Shown: one piece after another, positions 11,640 to 23,089 of the stretch
How positions within the stretch are numbered: the first letter of the stretch is position 1
How the letters are laid out: every line of letters begins with the position of its first letter
Assembly (NCBI GenBank): GCA_024734495.1
Contig: JALMQS010000618.1
Location: 471,235-535,234 of the forward strand
DNA length: 64,000 nucleotides
Direction: 5' to 3'
DNA from: Forficula auricularia
Taxonomy: Eukaryota; Arthropoda; Insecta; Dermaptera; Forficulidae
Notes under the pieces: generated by a model
The model's database searches: none
What the model saw: only the letters and a program-made list of their open reading frames with translations
What the model was told of the DNA's origin: nothing
Translations under genes and position numbers: made by a program

Positions 11640-11975
11640 ATTCTGCGGGGAGATGGTGCGCAGGGTTGGAGGGCACGGGGTGGGGTCCGGGGTGGATGGG
11701 GTGCGGGGGTTGGGAACGGATGCATGGTGCGGGGGCGGGGGTGCTGGAAGAGTTTTGGGGGTGGGAGTGGGATGAGGGGGTTAGTGGGTTAGGGTGCGGT
11801 CAGTGTTGGGGTGGTGGTCTGGGGGCGGGGGTTGGGCATGGTGCGGGGGGTGTGGTGTGTTTCGGGGTGTGTGGTGGGTGGGAGTGGGGGGTGAGGGTGG
11901 GGTTCGAGGGCTGGGGGTCCAAGGGGCGTGCCACTTGGCTAGCAAGAAGAGCCGCCGAAGGCGAGCCTTAGCTAG
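11640..11975 (-). repeat. GC-rich head of the ACTAGCT repeat (inverted), copy A
   Basis: This is a roughly 330-bp GGGGTGGG-like low-complexity island ending in CCGCCGAAGGCGAGCC..AGCTAGTTTATA. Its reverse complement matches the start of the repeat at 16851 (ACTAGCTGCAAGGCCCGCC). The overlapping Gly/Trp-rich frames on the plus strand are translations of G-rich sequence and not genes. The copy B counterpart is 27220-27545. Confidence 0.7.
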
Positions 11976-12261
11976 TTTATATTATATTATTTGTTCGTGT
12001 TTAATAAATAATTATAATTAATTATGTGTGATTTAAATAAAAATTCAAATTTTAATAATAAAAATTTTTTTATTAATTATCTCGTAGGATTTATTTAAAA
12101 ATCATTGCTCTCCGAGTGCACTAGATATCAATTGAATTGGAAACCTAAGTAAACTTAAATTCAGCACGGTGATGTTAGCATTTTCTTTTAATGCACAGTG
12201 GAGTTAGTTGAGCAGAAAATGTGAACATAAAATTAAATTAGGTTGGAGTTGGTGGTGTTTC

Positions 12262-13032
12262 ACAAGGAGAAAAATTAAAATACAAAGATTTTAACCACCC
12301 CCTCAACACTAAATTATCTGTTTTCTACTCAATGTTCAATAGATTAGAAAACATTCCTTTAACCTTAGAACACTATAACCATGAATTAGCTATCATCCAC
12401 AAAATAAGCGATAATAACAATTACCCCCGACACTTGATCGACAATATTCAGAAAAAGGTAATTTATAAAATAACAGCCCCCCTTTTATATTCCATCATCC
12501 CAACAAAAGAAAAAACTTTAAAAAACTTTATTTCCATTCTCCACTCAGCTACCCTATAGCTAATATGTTTCGCAAACTTAATATCACCCCCGCATTCTAT
12601 AACAGAAACAACCTTTCATCCATATTGGTTAACAATAAAATCGATATAATAAAACCAACAACAATGAGCGGTGTATATAAATTGCAATGTAATGACTGTC
12701 AATCATTTTATATCGGGCAAACGGGCAGATCTTTCAATCAACGCCACGTTGAACATATGAGATCTCTTCGCAATCTACAGGTGAATAGTTTGAACCCAAA
12801 TGCCCCCCCTCTTAGTTATACCTCGGCTTTTGCAGATCATTTGTTTGACCACAACCATTCACCTTCATCGACCAACCCCCTCCCTTTACATTTTATTCCA
12901 AAAAGTAGGAAATTGGATTTATTGGAGTCAGCTGAAATTAAAAAGGCCATACACCTTAATCAAAACATCTTGAACAATCAAACAGACATCAAAACTTCAC
13001 CAATAATTGACATCTTAATCAATGATATTTAA
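12262..13032 (+). pseudogene. PLE polyprotein fragment: linker plus GIY-YIG endonuclease
   Basis: The coding frame is open from the element's left edge, with KDFNHPLNTKLSVFYSM upstream of the ATG at 12332. It continues to a stop at 12557-12559 and resumes in another frame at 12565-13032, so a frameshift divides it. The first part is the 'HPL..K...F..L..R....PL....Y..EL..I' linker that follows the RT in Penelope proteins. In the 155-aa second part, GVY (36-38) and YIG (49-51) form the GIY-YIG signature, with C42/C45 between them as in PLEs, R60/H61, the ADHLFDHNH block (90-98), and LDLLES (118-122) supplying the likely catalytic Glu. In PLEs this nuclease nicks target DNA to prime reverse transcription. 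With the RT absent and the frame broken, it cannot act alone. Confidence 0.9.
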
Positions 13033-13388
13033 TTTGAATTGGAGTGCGATGAGGGTGTGTGGTGGGTTTATTTTTAATTTTATTTATTTTTTTTTTTTTT
13101 TTTAAATAGAAAATGAGAGATTAAATTTTCGCTATGCACCCTCATTGCATTCTATAGTTTATTGCCTTTCTTTATTACACATACATAATTTTCGGCAACT
13201 TTCAAATATAAATATCTTTTCTTTGTCCCAGCCCTTTGTCCCTACATCTGGTCAGTCGGCTTTCTAAAGCCATTCCTTCCTTCTGATAATTCTTTCATAT
13301 TTACACTATGTCATAAATAACTGTCCATCATATTAAAATTAAAATAAATTCTGTTCAAAATATCATGTTATCTTTAGTCAATGTTCTC

Positions 13389-13424
13389 CTGACGATGAGT
13401 TAAGAGCTCGAAATATATAGAGTA
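13389..13424 (+). ncRNA. Hammerhead-ribozyme-like motif inside the PLE
   Basis: CTGACGA-T-GAGT/GCTC stem-GAA, then the palindrome ATATAT and A. Flanking CTC and GAG can form helix I. It lies about 360 bp downstream of the GIY-YIG stop, within the element bounded by the 12-bp duplication. This directly links the motif in this window to a Penelope-type coding sequence. Confidence 0.68.
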
Positions 13425-13552
13425 AACTAAAAAAATCTTTGTATTTTAATTTTTCTCCTTGTGAAACACCACCAACTCCAACCTAATTTAATTTTAACAA
13501 TGTTTCACTATAAACCAACACCGCGTTCCCTAAATTTTATTGTGAACATAAA

Positions 13553-15429
13553 GCTAAATATTTCTTTACATAGTAGTATATCGTGTGGTATATAAAAAAA
13601 TTTGAAAAAGAAAAATTGAAATGGCAACTAAATATTCAAAAGAAGCAATATTTTATGCCTGAATTGTTATTCACGTTTGAATGATTTTTTCAAATGTTAA
13701 AATTTCATAAATCATATATACATATTCTTTTCAACTGTCAAATTGATTTTACAACATGAATGTTTTTTATTTTTTACTTTCCCTTATTTTCTCATTTGAA
13801 TACCTTCACTCAATATATATTAAGAAACGTCTATATACACGTTACACGATAAAATCGATTATTTTTAACATTGAATTTTTCTCATTTTTACGCTCTTTAA
13901 TTAACGACTCGTAAGTCAAAAGCACTTCAACAAACTTTGCGAACTTAAAGTAGAGTACAAAGAATCTATATTAAAAAAGTAAAAAAGTTTATTAATTAAT
14001 CATTTGAAATCGGAATGAAATTATTGCGTGATGAGAAAATAAATTAATAACTAATAATTGGCGTTTAGTGTCCATCGCATGACTTTCATTTATCCAGCAG
14101 CAATAACAAATCGACATTAAAATATCATAGTTAAAAGTTACTTAAAAATAAAATTTATCTAATAAATTATATTTCTAAAAAATCAGGTACTGCTGGAGTC
14201 TTTGGAATAGAGCTCTCCACAGGATGCTGCATAAATACTTTTAAGGGGGTTCGTGATTGTTAATCATTTTTATAAGAAAATTCTCAAATTTTTACCATCG
14301 AATCATTGATCTATTAAATATTTATTCCCAAAATTTGAAGTTGATCGTCTGTCCTTTTACCGAGAAATAAATGATTGAAAATTGTCCTTTTAACATGGAA
14401 GTAAATAGACAGAGCTTTTAAAAGCTATAACTTCAAAACAAATTATACCATTCTCAACAAATTTATACAGATCAATAATTCAACTTTTATGAATAAAATG
14501 ATACATTTTTCAATAGATTTGACAGTCTAGTTAATTAGTTATTCATAAATGTAAAAAAACGAAAAAAGCTATTTCCATGCAACAGAATATAACAAAAGCA
14601 CAAGTGTAGAATTCAAACTCTATTTCTTGAAATCGTTTTTGTGTTAAATAAATGTTTTTATAATGAGAAAAAATTTATCTCAATATTCTTTTTATTACTT
14701 AATATTATCAAAACAACGATTTTTATTCGAAATGAACCTCATTTTTTTATTAGAAAATTTCGTATGCAGACGTTGTCACTCTACAGAAATACAAAAGATT
14801 TTTTCGAAGATCAACCATATAGATAAGTTGTCCCGAAGCTCCTTAAGTAATATCTTTTTCACATTTAGAAAAATATATAGTATGAAACTTAAAGTTCTTA
14901 ATGTGTGGATTTGTTTAATCTGAAATTATCTCCTGGTTCACAACAAAATTTATTTTTATTCAATCACCTGTTAATAATTAGTTTAATTAAAACACTTTTC
15001 AAAATTTTTTCCGAATATTGAGCCCTGGCTATATAATCTACATATTTTGAAAAACATTTTTCATTATTTTTTAATCTAATAAATGAACACAGTTCTTGAT
15101 AAAAACAAGCGTAAAATGTTTATTAAAAATAATTCAAACATTTCTGGAGAAAAAGATATACTTAGTCTATAGTTTTTTCGAAATGATAAGTCGTTTAAAA
15201 TATGTCATTAAGAAAAATGAGCTGGGACAAAAGAATAAAGACCATATAAGAACCCAAACTAGCATTCTTTTACATGTAAATTATTAATTTAATTAAGAAA
15301 AACCAATCAAATTAAAGTTACCCGAAAATAAGAACATAATAGATCGATTTGTCGACCCAAAACCTCCCTAATCCGTGATTTTCATCGAAATCTTTAAAGC
15401 TGTTTTCGAGAAAACGATATAGGTATATA
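13553..15429. other. AT-rich DNA shared by copies A and B, no gene seen
   Basis: Copy B repeats this at 27801-29668 almost base for base. The frames at 14641-14923 and 15096-15287, and their B equivalents, have no recognisable domain and differ between copies by frame-shifting or premature changes, which argues against coding. Confidence 0.6.
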
Positions 15430-16197
15430 CAGGGTGTCCCGTATCACAACGATAAACCGTGAACAGGAGATAGGTCAATTTATGAAGGTCCAGAACCCAA
15501 ATTTTTTTAAGTCCCATAGTTTTCGAGTTTGGTAAATGGTAAAAATCGTTACCCTGCCCTAAATATCAAGATGCTGTGGCTACAAATTTACATATTTTAT
15601 TATTATAATTTTTGTTACGCAATTCTGAATAATCCTGCTATTTACCAGAATTCAAGATAATCAAAATGGGACATAATTGATTAACATATTAAATAAAAAA
15701 GACTATCAAAACATGTTTTTAAAATAGCTAATTTTGCAAAAAAAAAATACAAATTTTTTTTTCTAAAGAAGCAAGTACAAAGTCCTGTACCATTTTGAAA
15801 TCTCGACTAAATGGAAAATTTTTTAAATAACTTGCCATGTAAACTAACTAGACTTTTTTACGTAAAGATGATTCACAGTTAACTGATAAAATTTTTTAAA
15901 ACATAAGTCTGGCAAAAATATTTTTTTTCTCGAAAAGTATATTATGTACATACTTATGGGTTTATTTTGAATTCTGGTCAATAGCAGGATTATTCAGAAT
16001 TGCGTAACAAAAATTAGAATAATAAAATATGTAAATTTGTAGCCACATCAGCTTGATATTTAGGGCAGGATAGCGATTTTCACCATTTTCAAAAAATTTC
16101 TATAACTCAAAAACTATGAGACTTTTATTTAAAAAAAATATTTAGGTTCTGGACCGTCAACTGGCTTATCTCCTGTTCACGGTTTATCGTTGTGATA
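15430..16197. mobile_element. CAGGGTGTCCC foldback MITE, copy A
   Basis: The left end is TA-TA-CAGGGTGTCCCGTATC, a typical Tc1/mariner-like terminus. The right end carries the inverse (GGTTTATCGTTGTGATA) but is cut short before CGGGACACCCTG. The two halves are inverted over most of their length: GTTACGCAATTCTGAATAAT lies near 15614 and its inverse near 15990. It is non-coding. Copy B at 29669-30731 has a PLE derivative inserted in its left arm. Confidence 0.85.
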
Positions 16198-16229
16198 GCT
16201 TATATAATAAGATTAATTCTAATATGTTT

Positions 16230-16850
16230 AAATTATTAAAAATCTCCTAATTTATGTCTCTAGCAGTCTTAAATATTTCCAATGTAAGATTATATACTGG
16301 GAGTGAGATTGTTCTCAGATTAGGATTATTCCAGAGAATTCCTATTTATCTTTATTAAATTCTTTCTTTGTATAATACTATAATTGTAGTTTCTCAGCCA
16401 TAATAATTTTAATTGGTTTAAAACTCGTCTGGGCTTGTTTCCGACATTTCTGAGTTGGGAGAAATAGCAGACGAGGGATTATTCTTCAATCCTTTTAATC
16501 CCATATTTTTAGACCAAATTATTCCCTTCGCTTGCCCTTTGAAATTATACAACCATATTGTTTCATTAGTAGAAAATCAACCCGCCCGTCAAATTAAAAA
16601 AAATATTTATTTATTTAATATAAAGTGTACTAAGTAAATTCAAGACAGAAAAACAAAACAAAATTTTAATTTATATATACCCTTGGTGGGTCTCCATAAT
16701 ATTAAATTCATCTACAATTTTCAAATTCTTATTTTACTTGTTTTTCCTGTTCTATAGTTTCAAAGACTTGGCCCTGTATTATCAGTCTTTGTAATTACAC
16801 AAATTTTATCTGTTATTTCTCATGGGCTCATTTACCCGATTTTATATAAT
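16230..16850. repeat. Dispersed repeat (copy A) related to the 5-6 kb array
   Basis: TTTCTCAGCCATAATAATTT..GGGCTTGTTTCCGAC, then GAGGGATTATTCTTCAATCC, matches the edge of the tandem array and 5946-6130. The frame at 16455-16637 is open in both paralogues in part, but shows no known domain. Confidence 0.6.
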
Positions 16851-17838
16851 ACTAGCTGCAAGGCCCGCCTTCGGCGGCCCTCTTGCTAGCCAGGCGGAAC
16901 CCCCAACCCACGAACCCCACCCTCATACCCCACTCCCCCCGAACCCCACCAAACACCACCCCCGCACCATGCACCCCCAGCCCCGGTACCACCCCACTAC
17001 GCCTCTTGACCCACCCCACCATCCCCCGGACCATGCCCTCGCTCACCACCACCGCACCACCACCCCGGACCCCACTACGCCTCTGGACCCTCATCTGAGC
17101 CTCCCCCATTACGCCTCTGGACCTATACCTTCCACTCCACCCTGCACCCCCGGACCCCACCCCATGCCCTCCACTCCCGCACCCCACCCGCGCACCCAGT
17201 TTTTTTTTATTTCTAGCCTTCTACGTAGTGACCCAAAGATTATGTATACAAAATTTGCTTAAGTTGACTCTAAGGGTAAGAATTTTCATTTTTTTAACCC
17301 CCCCTCGTTTTGGGTGGTTAGTTTTTGAATTTCTAGCCTTCAAGTGACCCACAAATTATGTATACAAAATTTGGTTAAGTTGGCTCTAAGGGTAAGAACT
17401 TTCATATTTTGACCCTCCCCCCTCCCGTTTTTGGGGGAATTTTCTTAAATAAAAGTTGTCAGAAATCACATTCCCTACAACTTTGCTCATAATAAAATTT
17501 GCCGTAGAGTTAATAGTCTAGGAGTTATTTGATAATTTTCATTCGTGCGCCCCCCAAACCCCCTTCTGGGGTCAAAATATCAAAACGTTATATAGCTAAA
17601 AACGTAAGTTAGAAGACATCGGATGTAAATATGAAATTTCATAATAATCCCTTCAGACGTTTTTACGTGAATCGTGATCAACTTTTTGGAAACGACGGAA
17701 ACATACAGACAGACAGACATACTGACAGGAATTTTGTTGAGGGTGTTTTCGTTCATAACTTTGCTGAAACGTGTGCAACCAAAATTTGGCGTGATTTGGA
17801 GCAATGTACAGACAAAACCTTAATTATATATATATAGT
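16851..17838 (+). repeat. ACTAGCT...TATATATATAG dispersed element, copy A
   Basis: It begins ACTAGCTGCAAGGCCCGCC with GCCTTCGGCGGC, runs through a 330-bp C-rich island, and then two repeats of a TTTCTAGCCTT..TTATGTATACAAAATTTG unit. Next comes CCCTTCAG(A/C)CGTTTTTACGTGAATCG, a CAGACAGACAGACATAC stretch and an (AT)n end followed by AGTTAG. Elements with an ACTAGCTG start and TATATA tail are frequent in invertebrates, but I cannot assign a family with confidence. The Pro-rich frames (16822-17262 and others) are translations of the C-rich island. A shorter relative is at 47570-48602. Confidence 0.6.
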
Positions 17839-19050
17839 TAGAACATTGGTTTTGTTGTTATAACAAACTAACCACATAAATAACGGTCGTTGATGAGAAA
17901 TAATAGATACAATATTTATAATTAAAAAGACTGTTGAAGAAGGTCAATCCTTCGAAGTACAGTCACGTTAAAAAACATAACCTAATATTTTAGCACCGTT
18001 CATATGTATAAGAGTGGTTACGAGGCTAAAACTTTTTGTGGGATTGTCTCGAAAGAACTACTTTAATCTATTGGAATAATGAAAGTAACAATATACCGAA
18101 ATATTGATTTTCAAGTTTGAATAAAAACGACCACGAAGAAGATAGATAAGCAGTTTGATCGTGACGTAATCATTTGCTCTGAGAGTGGGAGGAGCCATTG
18201 AACTTTTCAATGAAACAAAAATAAAGATTTTCATAGGCAGGAAGATTCTAAGTCACGAAGTTTTAACTTTGTTTACGAATCGACCCGAAACTTTCGACAG
18301 TAGACTTAACTATATTCGAGTTGTTTATATTAGAAAAGCCTGTTAAAAAATCATTTTTCATTTTATAAATCGAAACTTAAAAAAATGCATTAAGAATTCA
18401 AAAGAATTCACTAAAATAAAATATAAATTATATTTAAAAAGTTTTGAAGAAAACTTATCAAAGTCAAAGAATTTTTAAAAACATTTTGCTAACGGCTGTC
18501 GGAACTGACGTCACAAGAAAGGGAGAGGGTGTTTCAATCAAAGAGGGTGTCAATGACATCATAAAAATATGTTTTTCATTTTTTGACCAACTGTGAGACA
18601 AAACCTTCAAAGCAGGTCGTATATTAATTAAGCCTACATATAAATAATATAATATATAAATTTCAAGTTGATATTCTAATTAGTTTGTGAGCTACAATGC
18701 TATCACAGAGAGACAGACAGTCATATAGACATTGTAGCGACACTAATGGGTCTTGTTTAATTTTTAAACGGAACCCTACAAATGAAATTGAGTTGTTTAA
18801 TGAGAGTTAGAGATTAGAGTTTACTCGGGATCGAATCTCCTCTTAGACAGAATAATTTTAATCTTTTTCAAAAATACAAGACCCCTCTCTAGACTAGGTG
18901 AAGACAATTGGAAACCACCCTGTAAAAAATTTTCCCAAGAAAATTACATTGGAGATGATACTCTCCATAGTAATCGCTTACGCTGGGAATCGAGTATGGC
19001 GCTTGAAGAAGAAGTGTATTAATAATAATAATAAATATTATTAAAAAAAA
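17839..19050. other. Repeat-derived AT-rich DNA, no gene seen
   Basis: It contains the GTTAAAAAACATAACC dispersed tract (17955-18065) and otherwise unassigned sequence. Copies A and B diverge visibly here (for example 18530-18640 against 33110-33230), with substitutions and small indels. Confidence 0.5.
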
Positions 19051-19396
19051 CTGATTATTCTTTTTTGCTGTTAAATAAAAACAAAAAGCTTTTTTCTCAT
19101 GAGTTTTTTATTTCAAATGGTGGATTAAATAAATCCAAATATTTCGTAAACTTTACAGTCTTCTTTCTTCAGTGGATTTTGGAGCAAAATACAATCGGTA
19201 TTAGTTAAAGTTTAGAATTGTTTTTGTTATAAAATTATAATCGTAAACTTTAACTAACACCTATTGTATTTTGCACCAAGGTCCACTGAAGAAGGAAGAC
19301 TGTAATGTTTCGATTAATTTAAACCACCATTTGAATTAAAAAACTGCTGAGAAAAAGCTTTTTCTATTTATTTAACACCTATAAGAATACTCAGCA
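19051..19396. mobile_element. Palindromic PLE-type derivative, copy A
   Basis: The arms 19051-19213 and about 19240-19396 are inverted copies separated by about 28 bp. Both contain CACTGAAGA; on the minus strand the left arm continues to GTAAA/TTTAC-GAAATATTTGG, a decayed hammerhead-like core. In copy B (33621-33911) the right arm is cut by the 690-bp deletion. Confidence 0.7.
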
Positions 19397-19469
19397 CCAG
19401 TGGCGAACTAAGCTTATGCGCGGACATAGGCATACGAAAATTTGCGGACATTTAATTCTAAGAGACATT

Positions 19470-19514
<45 letters not shown>
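19470..19514. repeat. (AT)n(GT)n compound microsatellite
   Basis: About seven AT units followed by about fifteen GT units, inside the hAT 3' region. Confidence 0.95.
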
Positions 19515-19517
<3 letters not shown>

Positions 19518-19840
19518 CATATATAATAGGATTTGGTGGACGGGCTTTTGATCAGAGAGAGAAAATTCAAGATTCTTTAGTTTGCGGAGTTTAACAGAAA
19601 AATGTTTTTATTTTAATATAATTTATTTTAAATAGGGTAAACAATTATTTTTATGGAGAATTGTTTGACGGATTTAACAAAACAAAAATTACATTGATAG
19701 ATTGCTCGTGAAGCAAGCTAATATAAAGCGTAATAATAATAAGAAGAACATAAAATAGCATTTAAAATTTTTTTCGTACTTTCATGTCTGCGAAATTTTG
19801 ATTTATGCTATCATGGTTCAGTGAAACAGTAATTTCTGAT

Positions 19841-21758
19841 TCAATGCATAGATCGAACTGCTAAAGCATCCAATCTAGTTATCCAATCTAGTCTATCTTC
19901 AGTTGTATTTCTAACATAGTCTTTTATTCTTTTCAGTTTGCTAAAGCTCCTTTCTGCGGAACAATTTGTTGCCGGCATACACAAACATATTTTAAATACT
20001 AGGTTCATATTCGGATATATGGCATCTAATTTCAGATCAATAAACCACTTATATAGTTTCCGAATTGTTACACTTTTCGGGAAATCAAGGTCTTTTTTCT
20101 CCTTTTTTGCCATATTACACTTCTTCTACATATAGAACCAGGGATTCATAATATTTCATTACTTGGAGAACATTTGTATCAACAGCTTGCAATGCTATGC
20201 TGACTTTATTGAACTTCTTGAGTATGAATCCCCAGAAGGCAGTAAGAAAAGCAGTTTCATATTTTTCGAGTTGTCTTTTAAGACCATCAGCTTTGCTCCG
20301 AACATCTGATTTTAAATTTTTATTGTTTTTAACATCAGTTAAACACTGAAAAACAGCATTCCAAGATCGTGCCAGACTTTCACACGCCTCACTTCTAGAA
20401 GACCACCTTGTTTGCGACAAGGATTTTAACGCCTTCGCTTTGGATTTTTGTTTTTGCCCCTGTTCTTCCTTCTTAACTTGAGTGACTTGGCGTTGGTAAT
20501 GTTGTAATTCTTCCCAGCGGCCTGTAGATCGTGAGAAAAAATTATACAACTCTTGTAGAAAATCAAAAAATGCAATAGCTACTGGAGAGCATTTAGCTGC
20601 ATTTTCGCCAATTAAATTCAAGGAGTGTGCTGCGCAGGGGGTGAAGTACGCAAAAGGGCTAACACCTCGATTTTCTGTTCCGTCACCAGCCTGAAGAAGA
20701 CTTTGTAGGCCATTGTACTTTCCGGACATGTTGCTCGCATTGTCATATGATTGGCCACGGCAATCACGCATATTTAAATTATATTTATTGGCCATTGTCA
20801 CTATAGCCTGAAGTATCTCTTTAGACTTGTGGCCGGCATTAGCAAGAAATCCAATAAAACGCTCGACTGGTGTCCCATCTTCTCCAACATAGCGAAAAAC
20901 TACACTTAACTGGTCGCAATGTGACACATCAGGAGTCGAATCAACGATGATTGAGAAATATTTTGCCCTTTTTATATCATCAATTATGTTCTTGAGAACA
21001 AGATCAGCCATAAGTCCTATGAGCTCTTCGTATGTAGTGTTTGAAAGATAATTTACTTTGCCAGAACCTTTTCCCCCAAAACGTGCTACATGGTCAGCCA
21101 TAAAAGGGTCAAATTCCGCTAGTAGTTCAACGCACATTAAAAAATTTCCATTACTGGGATTGTTCAATTTTCCACTATGGCCTCGTAATGACTTACCTCG
21201 GGATGTTAATTTAATGATAATAGCAACAACACGCTTAAGAACATTTTTCCAATAAGTTATTTCAGCATTAACTTGGCAAGCTATATCCTGGTCAATTTTT
21301 CCCAACTCTTTACCTCGGATTGCGAAATTTAATGAACAATTCATGTGTTCTTTACCCCCTTCATGTTCTTTCATTCTTGTAGAAGCATTCTTCCAGTCAG
21401 AAAACCCCTCTTTTCTACCAAATTGAGTGCAATCATTTATGAAGAGAAGGCAAGGACCACAGAAAACATTACCAGTTTTCTCTGAATAAACCACCCAATC
21501 GCGATTTACAAACTGCCCATTGGACAATTTTCGTTGAAACATTGACTCGGTACAAAAACGCTGCACTATATTTTTATCTTCACCAGGTGCCGTTTGATAA
21601 ATTTTCCTACTTTTTTCAAAGTCATATTTCTTTCTTGGTAGTCCACGAAAAGCGAAGTAATCACGAGTAACTTCATTAATTTTCCATTCACTGGGGTCTT
21701 CACTGATGATTAAGTCAGGCACTTCGGTGTTTTGACTTTTAAGTACCTGGAACACCAT
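19841..21758 (-). pseudogene. hAT transposase with TTF zinc finger and DUF4371, frameshifted (copy A)
   Basis: The main frame (20115-21758, 547 aa) has a TTF-type zinc finger (C100-x2-C103, H132, H138). A DDE-like catalytic region follows, with D273 in YFSIIVDSTPDVS and D339 in CRGQSYDNASNM, then CAAHSLNL (375-382) and SLSQTRWSSR. The hAT C-terminal dimerisation block (NCSAERSFSKLKRIK..TEDRL) is in a separate frame at 19841-20113, so one frameshift near 20115 separates it from the rest. The product would be a cut-and-paste transposase. Domesticated relatives include ZMYM1-like proteins, but the disruption and duplication here argue for a dead transposon. An upstream exon or N-terminus may be missing, since the frame starts close to the zinc finger. 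Confidence 0.88.
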
Positions 21759-22009
21759 CGGTAATTTTTTGTTTTAGTTAAAATTGAAATATCAATTAAA
21801 TTGAAAGTTTTAGCCGAGAGTAGCAGAATTTTTTATTTTAAATGTTTCTGGAGGAGATTTTTAACAAAATCTTCAAGATAATTTTTGTTTCTATTTATGT
21901 ATCTAATAACCTTGGTATGTATGTATTATGTAACTATCTATCTATCTAGCAATGTAATTTTAAAAAATTTATTTTTATTAACATTTATATAAACAATTTT
22001 TGCTCGTTT

Positions 22010-22600
22010 AATAAGAGTAGATAGATAGATAGATAACTGGAATAGGTTCTACACTCACCTCAGAAGAATGAGACAGGGATTGGCTATTAACTTTGCACTC
22101 GTCAGCTGACGTGTTAACACTTATTTTTTTAATGCAATCGAATGCAAGAAGGGGTGCACCAGTAAAGATGTAGCCCCTATGGATCTCGAAAGACCCTTGC
22201 ATTACCGAAGAGAAGGGAAAGTTGATTAAGTGAGAGGGTGTAGACGTAGGTGTCTATGCACCCTGGTTTTGAAGGTTTGAAGATCATAGGTGCTGGGAAA
22301 GATAGAGGCTGGGAGAGAGTTCCAGTTCCTTGAAGTCATGGGGATATATGTATTCGCGAATGAAGTGGTCCGGCACTTTTCCAATTTGACCGCGAAAGAG
22401 TGTTGGGAGTCGGCAAAACGTGTGCTGCGTGCAAAGCATGCTTTGGGGGAAATTATTGATTTTATCTCATCAGAGCACCAGCACTTATCGTCAGCGTTGT
22501 TCGAATGCGGTTTTAGACTTGATAAGTTTTTCATTTTAGCATATTTAACTATGTCGACAAAACAATATGTAAGATATTTATAGTAAACATTCCCAGTTGT
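22010..22600 (-). pseudogene. 5'-truncated LINE: C-terminal end of ORF2 plus 3' UTR
   Basis: The minus-strand frame 22226-22534 is open further upstream to about 22590. It contains RSTRFADSQHSFAVKLEKCR, then TSFANTYIPMTSRNWNSLPA and FPSTYDLQTFKTRVHRHLRL. This is the conserved C-terminal block of CR1/Jockey-like reverse-transcriptase proteins. The RT core is absent. About 190 bp of 3' sequence follow, ending near the (TAGA)n microsatellite at 22016-22033, which may be its tail. It is the same family as 9636-9971 and keeps residues that copy lost. It lies beyond copy A's homology to B, which ends at 22046. Confidence 0.8.
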
Positions 22601-23089
22601 ACTCCAAATGTTTGAATTTTAAATTTTCTCCTCTATGAGGCGACTCTCCTGAGAGTATCATTAAATAAATAAAACATTATTTGGTTAAAATACTTGAATA
22701 GCTGTAGGTATTAGTTTCATAATTTTAAATAGACATCACCATATTAATTTGGTCAAGTTCTGATCAATGACAAAATAACGGAAATCTCCAATTCTTATGA
22801 GAAAATAATCGAAATTATAATAAATAAAATCTTTGATGAAATAAAAGATGGTAAATTAAAAAAGCAACAAATTTATTCTTTAAGAGTATATGTCAATGTC
22901 AGTATAACAGGAGCTGGATTATGTAATATAATCTAATTCGAATATTTGAGTTTGAAAAGAAAATTGAATTTTAAAAAATTAGTGAATGTTTTTGGCAAAT
23001 GAATTGCATTGACATTTTCTTGACAGGCATAACAACGGGAAAAGGGTTAGGACGTGTTCGTATTAGCATTTGGTTAGAGCAGAGATCTG
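22601..23089. other. AT-rich DNA, no gene seen
   Basis: Near 22740-22830 it includes a fragment related to the AGAACTTGACCAAATTAATA part of the ACCGACTTC repeat, in inverted orientation. Confidence 0.5.

Larger units (their letters stand above)
12220..13552 (+). mobile_element. 5'-truncated Penelope-like element with 12-bp target duplication
   Basis: The body (12232-13540) is flanked by the direct repeat TGTGAACATAAA (12220-12231 and 13541-13552). Copy B has a single TGTGAACATAAA at 27789-27800, an intact empty site. About 65 bp near the left end (from about 12232) reappears inverted at about 13430-13497, framing the coding part. The right side then carries a tail with TGTTTCAC..AACCAACACC. 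A hammerhead-like motif sits at 13389-13424, upstream of the right inverted arm. The element holds only linker and GIY-YIG coding sequence; the reverse transcriptase is missing. Confidence 0.92.
19399..21780 (-). mobile_element. DUF4371-type hAT transposon, copy A (one end visible)
   Basis: The left boundary CAGTGGCGAACTA matches hAT termini of the CAGTGGCG type and lies downstream of the transposase stop, as expected for the 3' end. I could not find the matching inverted terminus beyond 21758. The 5' side instead runs into a PLE-like tract (GAGAGTAGCAGAATTTT), so the element is probably truncated at its 5' end. Confidence 0.7.
11249..22046. repeat. Duplicated block, copy A
   Basis: Starting at TTCGTGCTCGAAAAG, this block reads collinearly with 26823-35926 (copy B) in the same orientation. 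Differences: A contains a 1.3-kb PLE absent from B (12232-13540); A lacks the 276-bp PLE derivative of B; A retains about 690 bp (19346-20036) deleted in B; many small indels and substitutions occur between 16.9 and 19.3 kb. After 22046 copy A continues with unique sequence, whereas B runs into a gap. Confidence 0.93.

Noticed and set aside
11666..12021. Plus-strand Gly/Trp-rich open frames of 101 and 75 aa (and equivalents at 27224-27589)
   Set aside because: They translate a G-rich low-complexity repeat head in two overlapping frames and change with indels between copies.
14641..15287. Open frames shared with copy B (28914-29529)
   Set aside because: Their presence in both copies reflects the duplication, not selection; no domain is visible and starts or lengths differ by frame changes.
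16822..17262. 146-aa Pro/His-rich frame and antisense 111-aa frame; same at 31357-31647
   Set aside because: Both strands are open because the sequence is C-rich low complexity; lengths differ between copies A and B.
16851..17838. Helitron
   Set aside because: I could not confirm a TC start, a CTRR end preceded by a hairpin, or insertion between A and T; the (AT)n tail fits a retroposon-like family better.
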